Counted from the stretch's first letter, positions 10,146 through 22,749 are shown. The stretch is DNA of 64,000 nt from Gamarada debralockiae (GCA_002803225.1 NXFV01001845.1:1-64000), one strand, 5' to 3'. Notes: a model not told the origin generated them from the sequence alone. Translations and numbers: made by a program.

Positions 10146-12255
10146 TAGATGCGCCACATAAGACGGTTGCTTTTCCTTTCTTTCACCAAGATCATGCGTT
10201 GGCTTTCGACCAACCAACCAATACAGCAGACTAGTATTCTCCTCATTTCTTTTCCCACATGAATAATGAGTGCCAATGGCAAATGAACCGGTCTCAGCCT
10301 ATGGCATGGAGCTACACCAGCTACGTAAGGATAAGTCTGCCTCCCCCATTCTTGTAGCACCCCTCCCCATTCCCGTATATTAGGGCGCATGGTCCCCAGA
10401 TTCTCGGGCATTTGGTCTGACATCCTACTCAAACTCCCATCCGGCACACTGGTCACGAACAACTCCACGTTGCAGCATGGAAATCTCAGAGTCGATCATC
10501 TCAAGTGAGGTGCTTTGCCCGAATATATGCACGTGACAACCTTTTTCATCAGCGCCAAATGCCAAGAGGCATGATCAAAGTGTCACGGTATTAATTCGCG
10601 GAAAACATTTCCATTCAAACACACTGTAACGTTTCGTCGTTAAAAGAATCTCCGATCACACCGTGTTCAATCTCATTTCCTTGCCTTCAAATGCCGTTGG
10701 AAGCCTATTGCCGACCTCGCAGCTGCTCTGTCATCAATATCCTCAATTCGCCGTTTCTTGCCCCGACGAGTCGCGGGATGCAATTGATGGGCGAAGTGCA
10801 AACCTGCTTTTGGCAACTTGGACGTACTGTACGCCCTTCGGCTTCGACCCCTCATTTATCACGTATGGGGAAATCTAAAGATTCCTCCACGGGCGTATTA
10901 TCAGGGAACATTGAAATTTTCAAAAAGGCAAGTTTGGGCAGATTTTCGGCTAGATATGGGATGGAAATCGGGCTGACTCAATTCTCGTGTGAGTGTGATT
11001 TTGACGTGAGTTAGGGTGAAGTTAAGGGTATTTCGGGCCTTTTACTCTACACAACCTTCAAGAAGTCAACTCGTTAAAGGTCCCTAGAATGAGAGGCGGG
11101 AGGAGGGGACAAAGCCGGCCGAGATTCAGCGAGTTCTCCTATCTATTGTAAACCCTATCCCGACGGACAAACTTTGCTATCGTTCAACCCCTCCTTTCCC
11201 TCCAAAATCATTTCATTCTGATTGGACACTTTCGCCGACGGCCCATCGCCCGAGCTTTTATCTGTTTTTGTCGGCGTTTTGCGATATCCTTACCCTGTAA
11301 CTTCAACTGGGATTGCGGACCATTAGCTCGTGGCATGACAAACAAGGTTTTCGGCTCCGAAGACGGATTGCGATTTTGGGGGGAAGTAGGCCGCGATAAG
11401 TAGTTGCAGCCGCGATAAGGGCGCCGGCCGTTGAGGGAGCACGGGCAAAGATCCAGGCTATTGCATGGTTGTGGTCATTGATTTGAGGGATGAGTGCATG
11501 ACACGTTTTTAGTGGGGCAAAATTGTCTTGCAGGAGGGGTAGAATTTCTGGGTTGGGAAAGTTAGCCTAGGATCGCGGATGGTCAGTGCCGTTACGTGAT
11601 TTTGGCACTCCGCCATGCACTACTAGCGAGCGTATGAGGACCCTGAGATTTTCGTACTCTTGGGTGTACCTCCAATGGGAAGAATGTATTTTTCGTGGCA
11701 GGTTGGTAGAGTTGCCCGGTTGGGAAGTTCATTGAGTCGTGTGGGAATAAAAGGAGCAAGGCTAGCGGCGGAAAAGAGCGCCGTGAGCGCGACCAGCGCG
11801 GTGCCTCTTTCTTTGCTGACCACAAAGGCACCATTCAGCGATTCGCGAGATCAACGGCTCTTCTCTTTTGGTTCTAGGGTTCGATGCCGAGCTGGGTTGA
11901 CCTGCCTGTCAAGCACAGGAAAACTGCCCGATCAATTGAGTGCTGATGATCAGGATTTATGGATAATGCTGCTCCACGTCTGCGCGCATGTGGGACGCCC
12001 GATCATCGGTGGCTGCTATGCACGGGCATGTCATAGAGCTTCCACGATTATCTTATGGCGCATGGCGTATGTTACTTGTCAGTCTAGTGGAAGTATTCCG
12101 CAATTTGAAATCCATCCATTGATATAGTCATGCCCTCAAGATAATTTTCTTGGACCCCTCTTTTCCCCTTCCCCATTCTTGCTTCTTCCTTCAAAGCTTC
12201 AGTCGTAGCTCCAAGCACAGCCTCCTTTAAGTTCTGACTACATCAAAGCTTCAAG
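10146..12255. other. Long gap; presumed 5' regulatory region of the C2H2 gene
   Basis: No gene is supported. Open frames at 10127-10468 (-), 10691-11014 (+) and 11660-12127 (+) show no domain, splice or codon pattern I trust. The 150 bases before 12256 are pyrimidine-rich (CTTCC/CCTCC tracts), as is common just upstream of filamentous fungal starts. Confidence 0.35.
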
Positions 12256-13402
12256 ATGCCTTCAATAAGCACCCGTTCCTCCTCCATCTCATCTGCCTCT
12301 ACCACCAGCTCCAAGAGTTCCAATGATGGAATCAAGAAGAAGTTCTGCTGTACCTTCCCGGCGTGTGGGAAGTCGTTTTCCAGATCCGAACACTTGCATC
12401 GTCATGCATTGAATCATAAGGATGGGAACAATACATGTCTGAGATGCAGTGCTCATTTCAGAAGACGTGACCTTCTTGGTGAGTTTTCCCCTCTCCAGAT
12501 TGACCCAATTGGAGTCTAACAGCTTCAAAGACAGACATATGGCTCGCCACAAGGAAAAGGACGACGAAGCGGGAGGTGAAGGGTTGGGAGTGTTGGCTAC
12601 AAGAAAGAGACTCTGGAGAGATGCCGATGGCAACATAATCAACGCCCGCCGCCCATCATACACGCAGGAAGGTTCCAAACGACGCCAAATCACACGAGCG
12701 GACCGCAAAACATCTCGAGCCGCCACAATTAAAGAGGAGAATATGACGCCGGGCCAATTGGTCATCCAAACCTCTCTCCCTTCACCTATCACTATGTCCA
12801 GAACCAGTTCAGCATCCTCAACAATCGTTGTTGATACTAGATCAGAGAGATACGAGCAAAGACGAGAAAAGCAAGAACCTAAATTTGAGGAGATGTGCGA
12901 CCCCCAGGATTCATGGTTGGACGTGAACATACACTCTCTCCCATCACCACCAATCTCAGAAGCTTCTCTGCACTCCGAAGCACATTCTCCCTCGGACGAG
13001 CTCGACGAATTGGATGCTCTGTACGAAGACACATGGTCTCCTCTCACACGCGACGGGCTTCCTCAAATCTCCAGCTCCGGCTCCGGTTCCGAAACGCCCT
13101 CTCTGAGATCATCCGCAGAATCGAGTCCCTACTTTGGATCCGCGAGTTGGGGCAGTTCAACTCCTGCACCAAACGAAGCTCAGCCATTCCAGACATTCAT
13201 GGGTGCCATGGCGGAGCTACCATATGACGATATCTTCAAGCCGGAAGGGGGGTTGTACGAGTGGCAGACGTGGAACAGCCAGGTACTCATGTCGAGATGC
13301 AGGGAGGAGAAGTACGATCCGTTGGAGAGGAAATTAGAGTGGGGAGTACCATATCCAGGGCAGGAGAGTTTTCGCAGGGCGTTTGGACTGGGAAATGTTT
13401 AG
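12256..13402 (+). CDS. C2H2 zinc-finger transcription factor
   Basis: There are two exons, 12256-12478 and 12531-13402, split by a 52-nt intron (GTGAGT donor, CTAAC branch, AAAG acceptor), giving 364 residues. The intron lies inside the second finger; splicing creates RRRDLLDRHMARH. Finger 1 is C32-x4-C37-x12-H50-x3-H54 and finger 2 is C61-x2-C64-x12-H77-x3-H81, an adjacent pair of the kind used by many fungal DNA-binding proteins. The N-terminal 25 residues are Ser/Thr-rich. After the fingers comes a basic KRR segment (possible nuclear localisation signal), then an acidic, Ser/Pro-rich region that could activate transcription, ending SFRRAFGLGNV. No fungal-specific TF domain follows. Targets cannot be read from the sequence. 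Confidence 0.85.
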
Positions 13403-16045
13403 ATTGGCAGGGCAGGCGCGGTAGATTGGAGTACGGTTCAAACGTGACCATGATAATGTTGAACGATACCATAGAAATAAACCAACTACGACTTTGGGTA
13501 TCCTAGATCCCTTTAGAAGCATTCTCGTGACAATTCGGCTCTCTCGACGACTGGATGCCCTCATTTGGAAGCTCTCCCAGCAAGTGCTGATTGCGGAAGT
13601 CTCGTTCCTTTCTCTTCCGATGAGCAGCCGGCTGGAATCGCGGGGCAATCCCTGCGATGGAGTTCGGAGTAGAATTGATCTCCGTACGAAACAAGTCGTA
13701 TCGGACAAGGAATTCGGAATTTGACGACTCGTGACAAGTTGTGGGGAAAGATAGAGACCCACTCGTTCGGCGGTGAAAGTGTCGGGGAAGATAAAGTGGG
13801 TCACGTGGATGTGTGAGATCATTCGGATGTGGACCGCAACGAATCCCTGGATATCTTTTCAGGACTAATTCCTTCATATTCCGTGGGATTTGATGCGGAA
13901 AGTGGTGAACAAGAGATTCGTTATCGAAGGGGGCGATTCTTGGCCCGTTTCGTTGACTGACCTTCAAGACTTCGATCAATTTTGCTACCGAACCTCGCCT
14001 AGAGCTAGGAATTGTCGTCCAGGGGAAGAACTAATGCAATTTTGGAGATCTCTCACATGCATTGGCGCTGAATATCACGATGACGTCTCTTCAAGGTGCG
14101 AAAGAAGAGCCACAGAATGATGAGTCAAGGCATGGCATTGATTAGATGTCGAGAGAGAGAGAAGTTGGGTGATAGAAATGGCAGTTGGTTCAAGCAGTGG
14201 AGTATAACGGGGTGAAATTCTACTTAAGATATAAAGACGTCGTCGAGATCGGATGTAATTGTTCGTTGGGTGTCGTCGACGAACGCGGCCTATATTGAGA
14301 GTTTTCCGAATGCGATTCAGATGCTGTCGCACTCGCGCCGCACGCTCGAGGGACATAGTGTAGCGTTCGCGATGTCGACTTTACATCGCATCGTGGATGG
14401 TGATACCGCTTGCAGTTTAAATCCGAGCCAAACATAGTCTCATCTATGGAATGTTGAATGTTGGACAGGAAAAATTAAAGGCAGAAGTGAGGTTTCGAGG
14501 AATGCGTCAAGTGAGAGAGTCGACGAATTGTGCAGGTTTACCGAAATTGGAGAGGTGGTTGAGAGCGCGAATTTCAGGGTCTTCGGAATGCTGGGCTAGG
14601 ATCATTTGCCAGACTTCCGAGGAATATGGAGTAAGAAACATCACCCAGAAATTGTATTCTGTGGAGTGTGAGTTGACATAGGTCTGGGGAAGGATGAGAT
14701 GAAGGTGCTTACGGATGAGAGGGATGCCAGTGAAATACGAGCTTCCTTTTGTTGCTCGGTGATAGAGTGCTGTCAGAGCTGCAATTGCGCCAAATCCACC
14801 AGTCCTTTGAATCCGTCAGCTAGTTGTATCACAGAGTGATGGGTTTGTGGAGTTATAGCTGACCCATGTCGCTGAATGGGAATGGAGGAAGTACTTCATT
14901 TACGTCCTTACGGTAGCCCGGAAGCCCGATAAATTGAAAGATGGGAGGTGCTTCAAGTCTTCCATGGGTATAGTAATAGACGTTTGGGTTTTTGGTTTTG
15001 TACATCTGAAGGAGGCATATTAGTCAGGGGGCCAATTCGAGTCGTGATGGGAGCATACATTGCTGACAAGCGGCGGTATAAATATGATTGTGCCTCGAAG
15101 GCCCGTTGCTACACAATTCATTCAGCACCTTTCTTCTTACAAACGTGATGTAATTGAGAGCTCACGCTTCAGTCTCTCTACACTTCGTGGATCCCACATT
15201 CCGAAGCCGTCGATCGTGATAGATAACTCATGAACAGAAAGATCGTGGCATGGTCCATATCAACCTCCATAGTCTAGTCAATACCATACCTCACTTTGCC
15301 CAGTGCCATTGCAACAGCTACTTCTAGACTTTTCAAAGCCGTAATGGCTTCTGTCTCCCTCTATACTGGCTAACGCGTAGATTTCCGGTGAAAGAGGCAA
15401 GGACTCGTCATTTATCAGGTTCTCAAATGTTGGCTTTGATTCAAATAAAGTCAAGTATGAAGCATGAGAGCCCATATTTAAAGAGAAAAATGGCTTGGGA
15501 TGATTGAAAACTGAGTAGTGGGAGAACACGAGGTTGATAAGATTTGAGGCTTTCGGGGATTTTGAAGCCACTTGTGGATCGCAGCAACTATGCTTAATCC
15601 GCAAAAGTGGATAGGGAAGCATAAGCTGTACATGTGGTATTACACAGCAGTATTATGACATATGCAAGAAGGAAACGGTGTAGCTGGGGTAGATCCCGTG
15701 GGGTAACGATGATTAGGACTTTAGGTAAGTGCCCGCGGCTGAACTCCCACCATCACTCAATGCACCACGCATCCTACCATCGAACATGCATAGGTCCAGA
15801 GGTGCTGGCTTACACTCTCAATGCGTCCAATCGATCGAAGAGCTAAGCTGAATCGTAGCAATGGAGCAGAAACTTGGGATTGAAGGGTTGTTCAAGCGTT
15901 GTCATGTGACCTTGATCCTACTTGAATTCGAAAAGATTGTTCAGAGTCCAGCGGTCGCGAGAAGATAATAATAGAGACAAAAAGAAAGAGAGAAGTAGAT
16001 GGAACACAGACGTCCAGCCCAGCTTCATCATAGACAGGTCGAAGA
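13403..16045. other. Gap with no supported gene
   Basis: Many short open frames on both strands (for example 13334-13822 minus, 14075-14356 minus and 15278-15622 minus) lack domains, usable splice junctions or sensible composition. No repeats or RNA genes are recognised. The right end approaches the dead MFS tail. Confidence 0.35.
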
Positions 16046-16389
16046 TTAAATCTTTTCACCGTCGACCACGCCGTAAGTCTCCTCATCGGCCATTTGATCG
16101 AAGACATTGACATTTCTCGACCTGCCAATTTTCCCTCTGACCTCCTGGCCTTTGAATATCAGCCAAATTATCGGAAGGAACGCCAATATGCTCCCCATAC
16201 AAGCGAAGAATACAAACTCGAATTGAAATCCGATACGTTCAGCGAGGAGAATGGCGTAGAAGGTAAATGCCTTTGCGTACGAAGTTGAACAACGCAGAAA
16301 CCTGGTAAATATCAGTATACGGCCAGAATTCATATGATATGATCTTACCTCGCTGCTTTCAATGCGGTAGCAGTCGATGAAGTATAGTA
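16046..16389 (-). pseudogene. C-terminal exons of an MFS transporter gene, cut by a transposon
   Basis: On the minus strand the segment ending at 16046 has the last helices of a fungal MFS permease (AFTFYAILLAERIGF, FACMGSILAFLPIIWLIF), a cytoplasmic tail with NVFDQMADEE, and a stop. Upstream, YFIDCYRIESSE, also typical of this family just before the last helices, is separated by a plausible intron (about 16303-16349, GTAAG donor and CAG acceptor on the minus strand). A one-base frame change follows VSALFNFVR. The coding sequence stops at the end of the transposon at 16390. Beyond its far end (18287 onward) I do not recognise the rest of the transporter, so the gene is a truncated relic. Confidence 0.65.
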
Positions 16390-16407
16390 CGACCTCGCTA
16401 TAAGAAT
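16390..16407 (+). repeat. Left terminal inverted repeat of the Fot1-like element
   Basis: CGACCTCGCTATAAGAAT pairs with the right end at 18267-18284, with one mismatch at the second base. Subterminal TAAGAAT/ATTCTTA motifs recur in the next 60 bases. Confidence 0.88.
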
Positions 16408-18266
16408 ACGCTCGGGGTCTAAGAATCAATTCTTATAGAGAGGTTATTCTTATACTAAGATAGTGGTTTAAAAAACCTATGAATCGTAGTTTGACGCGCT
16501 GTAGAGCTCTTATATCGTACAATCTCTTTCTCAACACGATCAAGAGCTTGCAAGTCGTTACTACTACCCTTTTGTAACTTCCATAGCTTCAACCTCTCAA
16601 CATACTTCAAAGCCTTAATTATATCGACCTCCTCTACCTCCTCTTCATCACTTGTATCGGCCTCCTCCTCCTCTGCCTCTACCTCAACGCTATATTACTC
16701 AATTATCGTCGCAAATATATTACTGTCTTCGTTAATAATCGTCTCTTCGTCTAGAGTAATGAATTCGTTGAGAGGGAGAAGGTTCTCGATTAGAAGTCGC
16801 GCAATTTGTGCTTGTAATTCAGCTTGTTCAAAAGCTTGATCGTCTTGTATAAGCTCTTCTGTAGACTCTTTAGGGCGCTTGATCAAGGTCGATTTCCACT
16901 AATACTTCTTGATTGTTTCGATTGTAACTAATTGCTCCTAAGTAACTCGTGTCCATTGTACTGCCTTTAGTATATTGACTGACTTCTGCGGGTTCTTATT
17001 TGCCTCGTATTCCTTGATTATGAATACAACCTATTATTGATGATATTGAAGCTTGAAACTTACGATAATCCCTTGATCTATCGGTTGCTATTCAGACGTA
17101 GTATTTAGAGGAAGCTATGTAATTCAGACATGAGAAAGACCTTGTAGACCACCTACGAGCGCAACAGCAAGCTCGTGGCCAAAGAAGTTGTCTATTAACA
17201 ATAGAACCTTCCTTCCTTTATCTCTTATCTTATTGTTTAACTAGTATAGGTATTCCTCGTATATTAGCCCTGTCATCCACTTCGACTTATTAAACCGATA
17301 GGTAATTCGTAGGTTCTGGCGGTTAATCTTTTGAAAACATCGCGGATTCTCTGATTTGCTTATGATCTAGGGTTCAAACTTCTTTAAGCTATCTGTATTA
17401 CTTGTCAATGCAACTGTAATACGATCCTTGCTCTTCTTAGTACTAGCATGAGATTTAGTTATAAGCGTACGATTAGGGGTCCTCTTCTAATTCAACCCAG
17501 TCTCGTCTATATTAAGAATATTGCGCAATTCGTACTCAGCGCAAAGTTGTCGAAGATGCTCTATTTGTATAATATTAGACGGTTCATTAGTTGCTGTAGA
17601 GCCAGCTTCACTATGTTGGACGTACTCCTTGATCTTGTATCGTTTCTTAAAGCCGTCCAGCCATCCATTTGACTATTTCGGTTGCTCGATATCGTTATAT
17701 TATAGCAAAGCGTTCTATAGTTACTTTGCCTTCTCTTTTAAGATATCGCCCGTAATAATCGCTTTCTTTTGTTCTATACGTTGCTGCCATTCGAAGAGTA
17801 CAACTTCCAAGACTGGCCAGTCTCTTGTAGAGCTCCGCTTTGTCTCCTGGAACTTCTGCTTGTCTTTCTTTTTGTCTAAATCATCGAGGTAGTTATACTT
17901 CGAGCCTAGAGCCTTAGAGATTATAGACTAGTTAATCTGGTGGCCGGTTTCTTGTGTAAACTAGTCTGCGAGGTCTTTTTAATGTGCTGGAGGGTGCGTT
18001 TGGTTTCGCTTTCGAATCATTTGTCGATCTGTATCTATAAGAGCTCTGCGACGCTTCCTTTCCTCCATTGCAGTGTGGTACTACGGGTAGTAGTAGTAGT
18101 GATGATAGAATCATAAGAATATCGAGGTAAAATTTAGGTATAGTAGTGAGTTTGGGGATCTGATTAGATAAGAATATTCTTGTGGCAAGGTTATTTTTAT
18201 TGGCCCGCGTAAAAACTTCGGGGCGCGAGAATCAATTCTTATTGGTCAGGTATTCTTATCTACAGG

Positions 18267-18284
18267 ATTCTTATAGCGAGGTTG
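18267..18284 (-). repeat. Right terminal inverted repeat of the Fot1-like element
   Basis: Read on the minus strand it is CAACCTCGCTATAAGAAT, matching the left end. As on the left, subterminal ATAAGAAT motifs recur inside. Confidence 0.88.
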
Positions 18285-18286
18285 TA

Positions 18287-18853
18287 CTGTACCAACCCAC
18301 CAGATAACTGGCGTCCATTATCTTCACTGAGGCCTCCGCCGTTGGTACTAATACAAAAAGGGCCTGCAATGGTGAGAGGGTTTGCACAGACGCAGGCGGT
18401 AGACCGAAGCGGGCCATGGTTCCCTATCCAGGGTCTCCTGCATGGTGGGATGTGTCGTGGGCGGCTTTCATGTCCATAACAGGGTCGCAAATCTCGGCAA
18501 AGTCGTGGAACATCTCCCGATGCCACTCGGTACGGACGGGATGTGTTTTCGGGAGCGAGGACTCCGATTCCGAAGGTCGGCGCATGAAAGAACAGGGGCA
18601 TGATACAACTGACTATGAAAAATGGATGTAAAGAAATGTAACTTCAATGAGGAAACTGATGGCCGATGAAAATGAGTGTAAGATCTGACATCGCATGCTT
18701 CAATGAGCTCAAGAGTAATCATTCTGCATCTCAGCGATAACAAAAAAGTAGAGGTTGCCTGAATCTCATACAAGACTTGCGCGAGCAAGTCCAATACCGA
18801 CTGACTGCGGAGAGGTAAGTATATTATTGAGATGGTATGTAAGACCTTAGATA
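18287..18853. other. Gap between transposon and membrane-protein gene
   Basis: No gene is supported. If the transposon had simply interrupted the MFS gene, its upstream exons should be here on the minus strand. None is recognisable. Confidence 0.4.
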
Positions 18854-21044
18854 TCACAACGCCTTCCCCACACCAGGTGTAGTCACCTGACTCCTATCGT
18901 TCCTTATCCTCGAAAGGCTACTTCCTCTGTTCGGATCCAGGAACCGATTCGGCCCCAGCACATATCCCACCTCTTCCTCTATGTTCTCTACCTGTCTCTG
19001 TGGTCCCAACCTTGATGACTCTTCGCCTTCTCGAGAAGCTCTCGGATTCTGAGGCAATCCAAAGCCATAGGAGGGTCGTTGACTTGTAATAGTATTCGAG
19101 CTGTCACGATTAAGAGCTCGCTCCGCTAGCCATTCTGCTGTTGTCCGTGGATTTTTCGGGGAAGGGATCTGCATTGAGTAGCTATGAGCTCCTGCCACTG
19201 GGACTTTGGGAGCTAGAGGTGGCGATTGTAATGCTGGTGAAGGCCCATCTTCTGGAACATCGTCCGTCCAAACGCTTGCTTTGCTCTCGCGATATGTCGG
19301 GTCTTGTGGCGGATATTCGGGCTTCGATGGTGGACTGACAGGTTTCCTAATTGTTTGATTCCTTTTGGGCGGAATGTTGACGATTGAAATAGCAGGCTTG
19401 CTCTCGATTATTACAGGAATGGTTGGACTTCGAAGGGGAAGTTTCGATTTGAATCGTGGACTCGGCGTTGTATCGATAGTTCGATGTGGAGATTTGAGTT
19501 GTCCGCCAAGTGGTGAATCAGCGTTGATGTCAGTGGGCAGGTTGATTGGCCCGAACGGAGAGACACCCTCTTGTAGCTTCAGCCACGATCCGAGACTCGG
19601 AGCCTTGGGAGGATTTGCTGGATTCCATGGCACGGTAGAGGTTTTGATGACTGAGTTTCGAGTTTTCGAATTTTCATCGGACGAACTATTGGAAGTTGTA
19701 CCTGCAGCTGGAGCGTAGTTTGATTGTGAACCAGCGACTGTAGTCTTCACTTGATCTGAGACGGGAAACTTTGGGTCAGAGGAATATCCAGGTCCCGGAG
19801 ACTGGCGGCCGCGTGACCTCCGTTTTGCATTCTTCTTGTGCCGAATGATGAGGAAATATATTAGAATAGTGATTAATGTAGACGCAATGATGCTGCCAAC
19901 AATGGCTAAAGCTGCTTGGGTTGCAGTCACTGCTTGAGTTTGCGATGCCGAGACCTGTTGGCTGGCTTGCGCGACCTGAGACGCTGCGGCAGCCTGAGAA
20001 TGAGTTAGAATAACCTGTCGCAAAGGATTTTTTCAACTTACACCCAAGGAAGAGGCAGATGCCTGAGCACTTTGAGTTGCCTTTGCGGCGGCACTAGATG
20101 ATCCGGTGGTCAGCATGATTTATGTATAGGTATAGAAGTTTTGGAACAGGGCCTGAGCAACAAAGTATCTTTGATTAAGATATTCAACTGTGAATAAAGA
20201 TAGGGCCTTCGCCCAGCTCAAATTCACGACAACAAAGAAAGGAATCTTAAAGAATACATACGCAAGAAACGACGAGCCAGCAGCGGCAGCAGAGCCTAAG
20301 CCAATGGTCAGCGGCGATCACGAGGAGAAAATTATCCAGATCCAAGGATCAAATTACGAACCTGTAGCAGCGGCCACTGCAGCTCCAGCTTGTAAAACGG
20401 CCTTACTGGCATCAGACTACCAATTCGAGAAAATGTTAGACGTTACTTCCCAGCTCCTTTTGCAGTCCTTTCCACTCTCCAGCTTAATCAAGATCTCACA
20501 AACGTACCTGGGCCGCTGATGCACTGATCTGAGCAGATTGCATCTGTCCATTTGCAATTGAGATGGCTTGTGCAGCTGAAGACTGTACGCTAGATATGGC
20601 CGAGCTCGCTGATGAGATGGCACTTGATACACTTCTCTGTGCGTCTGCAATTGATTGAGAAGCACTCTGCTGAGCTTGTTGAATCGCTTGGGAGGCCGAA
20701 CGCGAGGCCTGAGCTGCTGACTGAGATGCCTGTTGCGAAGCCTGTTGGATAGACTGAGATGCTTTTTGTGATGCTTGCTGAATGGCTTGAGATGCACTTT
20801 GTTCAGCCTGTTGGCAGGTGTCTTGATTCTGAGGCTCTGGGATCGCATTTCGAAGACGCAGTTCCGGCGGGTTGGTTATGAGTGCGCTTTGATCTTGAAT
20901 CAAGGTCTGACTTCTCAGTGTAACGGATGGTAGAGTTAGGGAAGACATGCTGGAAGAGCCTGGTTGATGTAGTGTATCCATATGGCTTTCGCAGAAGATA
21001 TTGAATAGACACTGGGCCTCTCCCAGCGAGGAATCTGATGCCAT
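18854..21044 (-). CDS. Ser/Ala/Gln-rich single-pass membrane protein
   Basis: There are five exons on the minus strand: 21044-20508, 20416-20362, 20295-20262, 20093-20042 and 19993-18854. Frames agree and give 605 residues. Residues about 80-250 are a low-complexity helix-forming tract of repeated QSASQAIQQASQ-type units. One membrane span lies at about 253-276 (AALAIVGSIIASTLITILIYFLII), followed by the basic stop-transfer RHKKNAKRRSRGR. The remaining 320 residues are a Pro/Ser-rich, probably disordered cytoplasmic tail. Three tiny exons (55, 34 and 52 nt) encode the Ala-rich stretch before the span. No clear signal peptide is seen at this start, so an upstream exon is possible. The plan (repetitive outer stalk, one span, disordered tail) resembles fungal wall-stress sensors, but there is no WSC domain. 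Function is unknown. Confidence 0.75.
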
Positions 21045-22236
21045 AGGTCTCGCCGTGAATTATGCTTTGAAGAGAAGTATTAGAAGATTATAAGTGTGTC
21101 ATGCCCCGCATCATGACCTGCAGAGCAAAGAAACGGCGACAAGGCTGAGGACGGCGAGAGAAGAAGAGGATCCAACATCAAGTCCATAAGAAACAGAGAA
21201 TAAGAAAAAGCGATCAGGAGCCTCTCGATTACAATCCAATCCGCATTGGGCGGAATACTACTCTGCCCGTGCAGAATTGTGAGGTTTTTCTATGGCATTA
21301 CCTTACCAGACCATCTGATGCACCTTGCAGAGGCATCTTTGGCGATCATACGAACTAAGCTGTCCGCATATATACTCCAGAGCCATCATGATAGCATTTT
21401 CGGACGGTATTGACCAAGAGAGGATTGGTCGCGAAAGATTAGATGTTTTGGGAGTTTCATGAGATCGTGCTCCGACTCCCGAGTTCATGCATCGGTGCAC
21501 GGTTTGTGTCAGCTGTCATCGATGACTGGCAATGTCTTGAACCTACCGGTATGGGATGAGAAAGGTCCGATAGAGATACCCACTGTCCGCGCAGCTGTCA
21601 GAAGCGTGGTGATCATCGGATGGGGTGGTAGTGGGATATTTCGCGATGCTTAAGTTGTGGTGTTGACAGGAGATGGTTGGAGTTTGACCGAAAAATCTCT
21701 CGGCTTTCTTTCCCGCGAACCCAAACAGAACATCTCGAAAACACGAGCATCGACTCACAGAAACCATGTCATTCAACAATGGGTTTGTATTCGAGAACCT
21801 TTGGCAGCTTAGGCTTTGCATGACATAAATGCGTTTTCTTGAACGACGTTCTGACAGGTTTCAAAGAGTTGCCGAACAGCGGGATGAGTGAACCCTGCCC
21901 AGATGAGCTTCGCTTTACGGAAAGCTGGGGAAAGACCTCCTGTTGCTGTCTTGGATAAAGAGAAGCTTAATGCGCAATGGGACAGAAGCTCCTCAACTGA
22001 TGAGATAGTAGGATCACATGTTCGATAGCTGATAATTCCTGTCTGTATTGTATTATGTCCCGAGGTGTATCCAGAACGCCGTACCGTCTGTTCTCCCACG
22101 ATGTTCCCACTCTCTAATGTCTCCATTATTCGTCCCTTCAGTAGACCACATAAGCCTCGTCTAGTTTCGTCTCAAACCCTCCATCCCATATCATTCATCT
22201 CCTAGCACACCCCCCTCCGTTCCCCAATTATTCAAC
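21045..22236. other. Gap with a doubtful minus-strand frame
   Basis: A 105-codon minus-strand frame with an ATG at 22126 and stop at 21809 has fairly coding-like composition but no family I recognise and no splice partner. It could be a small gene. Nothing else is supported. Confidence 0.3.
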
Positions 22237-22749
22237 TCACAACACACTCATGCCTTCGTGATCCCACTCATCCTCCAACTTCTTCAACGTCCCCAAGAAG
22301 TTCTGCCAGCCACCATTGCCCCCAATATCGCTATCGTATTCGATCGTGACATTCTCTGTCCTCCCGTCGTTGACTCTACCACCCATGGCATCACCCATCT
22401 CTAAACCACATTTCTTAATCTCGAAAGTCTTGCCGAAAGCTTCTTCCAGTTGATTCGTAGCATGTGTGAGATGATGGAGTGATTTGAATGTCTATGTACA
22501 TCTTCAATTAGCATACTGTCTTCGCAAGCCAGGAACATTTGGGGTTGAACTCACGAATCGTCTGTTCGGACAATCGCCCATGCCTTCTGCATCCTTCAGA
22601 ACAGATACCCTGAGATGCCACACTGGCTCTGGGGTCTCAGCTCCGTTAGTTGGCTTTGGTTGCCATAATGTGTGCTTCGAAGTATGTGGGAGCTCAACTC
22701 TTTCGCCGTTGCCGTTCAATTCGACAGTGCTGCTATCGCTGGAACTCAT
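22237..22749 (-). CDS. Small protein of unknown function, two exons
   Basis: Exons 22749-22555 and 22491-22237 are joined across a 63-nt intron (GTGAGTTC donor, TAG acceptor), giving 149 residues from MSSSDSSTVELNGNG. An in-frame ATG seven codons earlier (22770) could be used instead. The protein is hydrophilic, begins Ser/Asn-rich, contains EPVWHLRVSVLKDAEG, then a predicted helix (TFKSLHHLTHATNQLEEAFG), and ends with a Gly/Asp/Glu-rich stretch. There is no signal peptide or membrane span. I do not recognise the family. The intron and continuous composition across the junction are the main support. Confidence 0.6.

Larger units (their letters stand above)
16390..18284 (-). mobile_element. 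Fot1/pogo-type DNA transposon, RIP-damaged, flanked by TA
   Basis: The 1,895-bp element is bounded by inverted ends and a TA on each side (16388-16389 and 18285-18286), as expected for Tc1/mariner-pogo insertion. Its size fits Fot1-like elements. The transposase reads on the minus strand from about 18,070 to 16,690 with only stops interrupting. It contains an N-terminal helix-turn-helix region, NIDETGLN (first catalytic block), LLLIDNFFGHE (second), a PLNTTSEQQPIDQG block, and an acidic tail. The stops are mostly TAG where the family has Trp, for example directly after NIDETGLN and after KKFEP. These equal CpA to TpA on the opposite strand, the RIP signature. It cannot encode an active enzyme. 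Confidence 0.9.

Noticed and set aside
11660..12127. 155-codon plus-strand frame before the C2H2 gene
   Set aside because: No recognisable similarity; short antisense frames overlap its 5' part equally; more likely leader or promoter sequence.
12289..13047. 252-codon minus-strand open frame opposite the C2H2 gene
   Set aside because: It is the shadow of a coding exon; the sense strand has zinc fingers and a matching intron, the antisense none.
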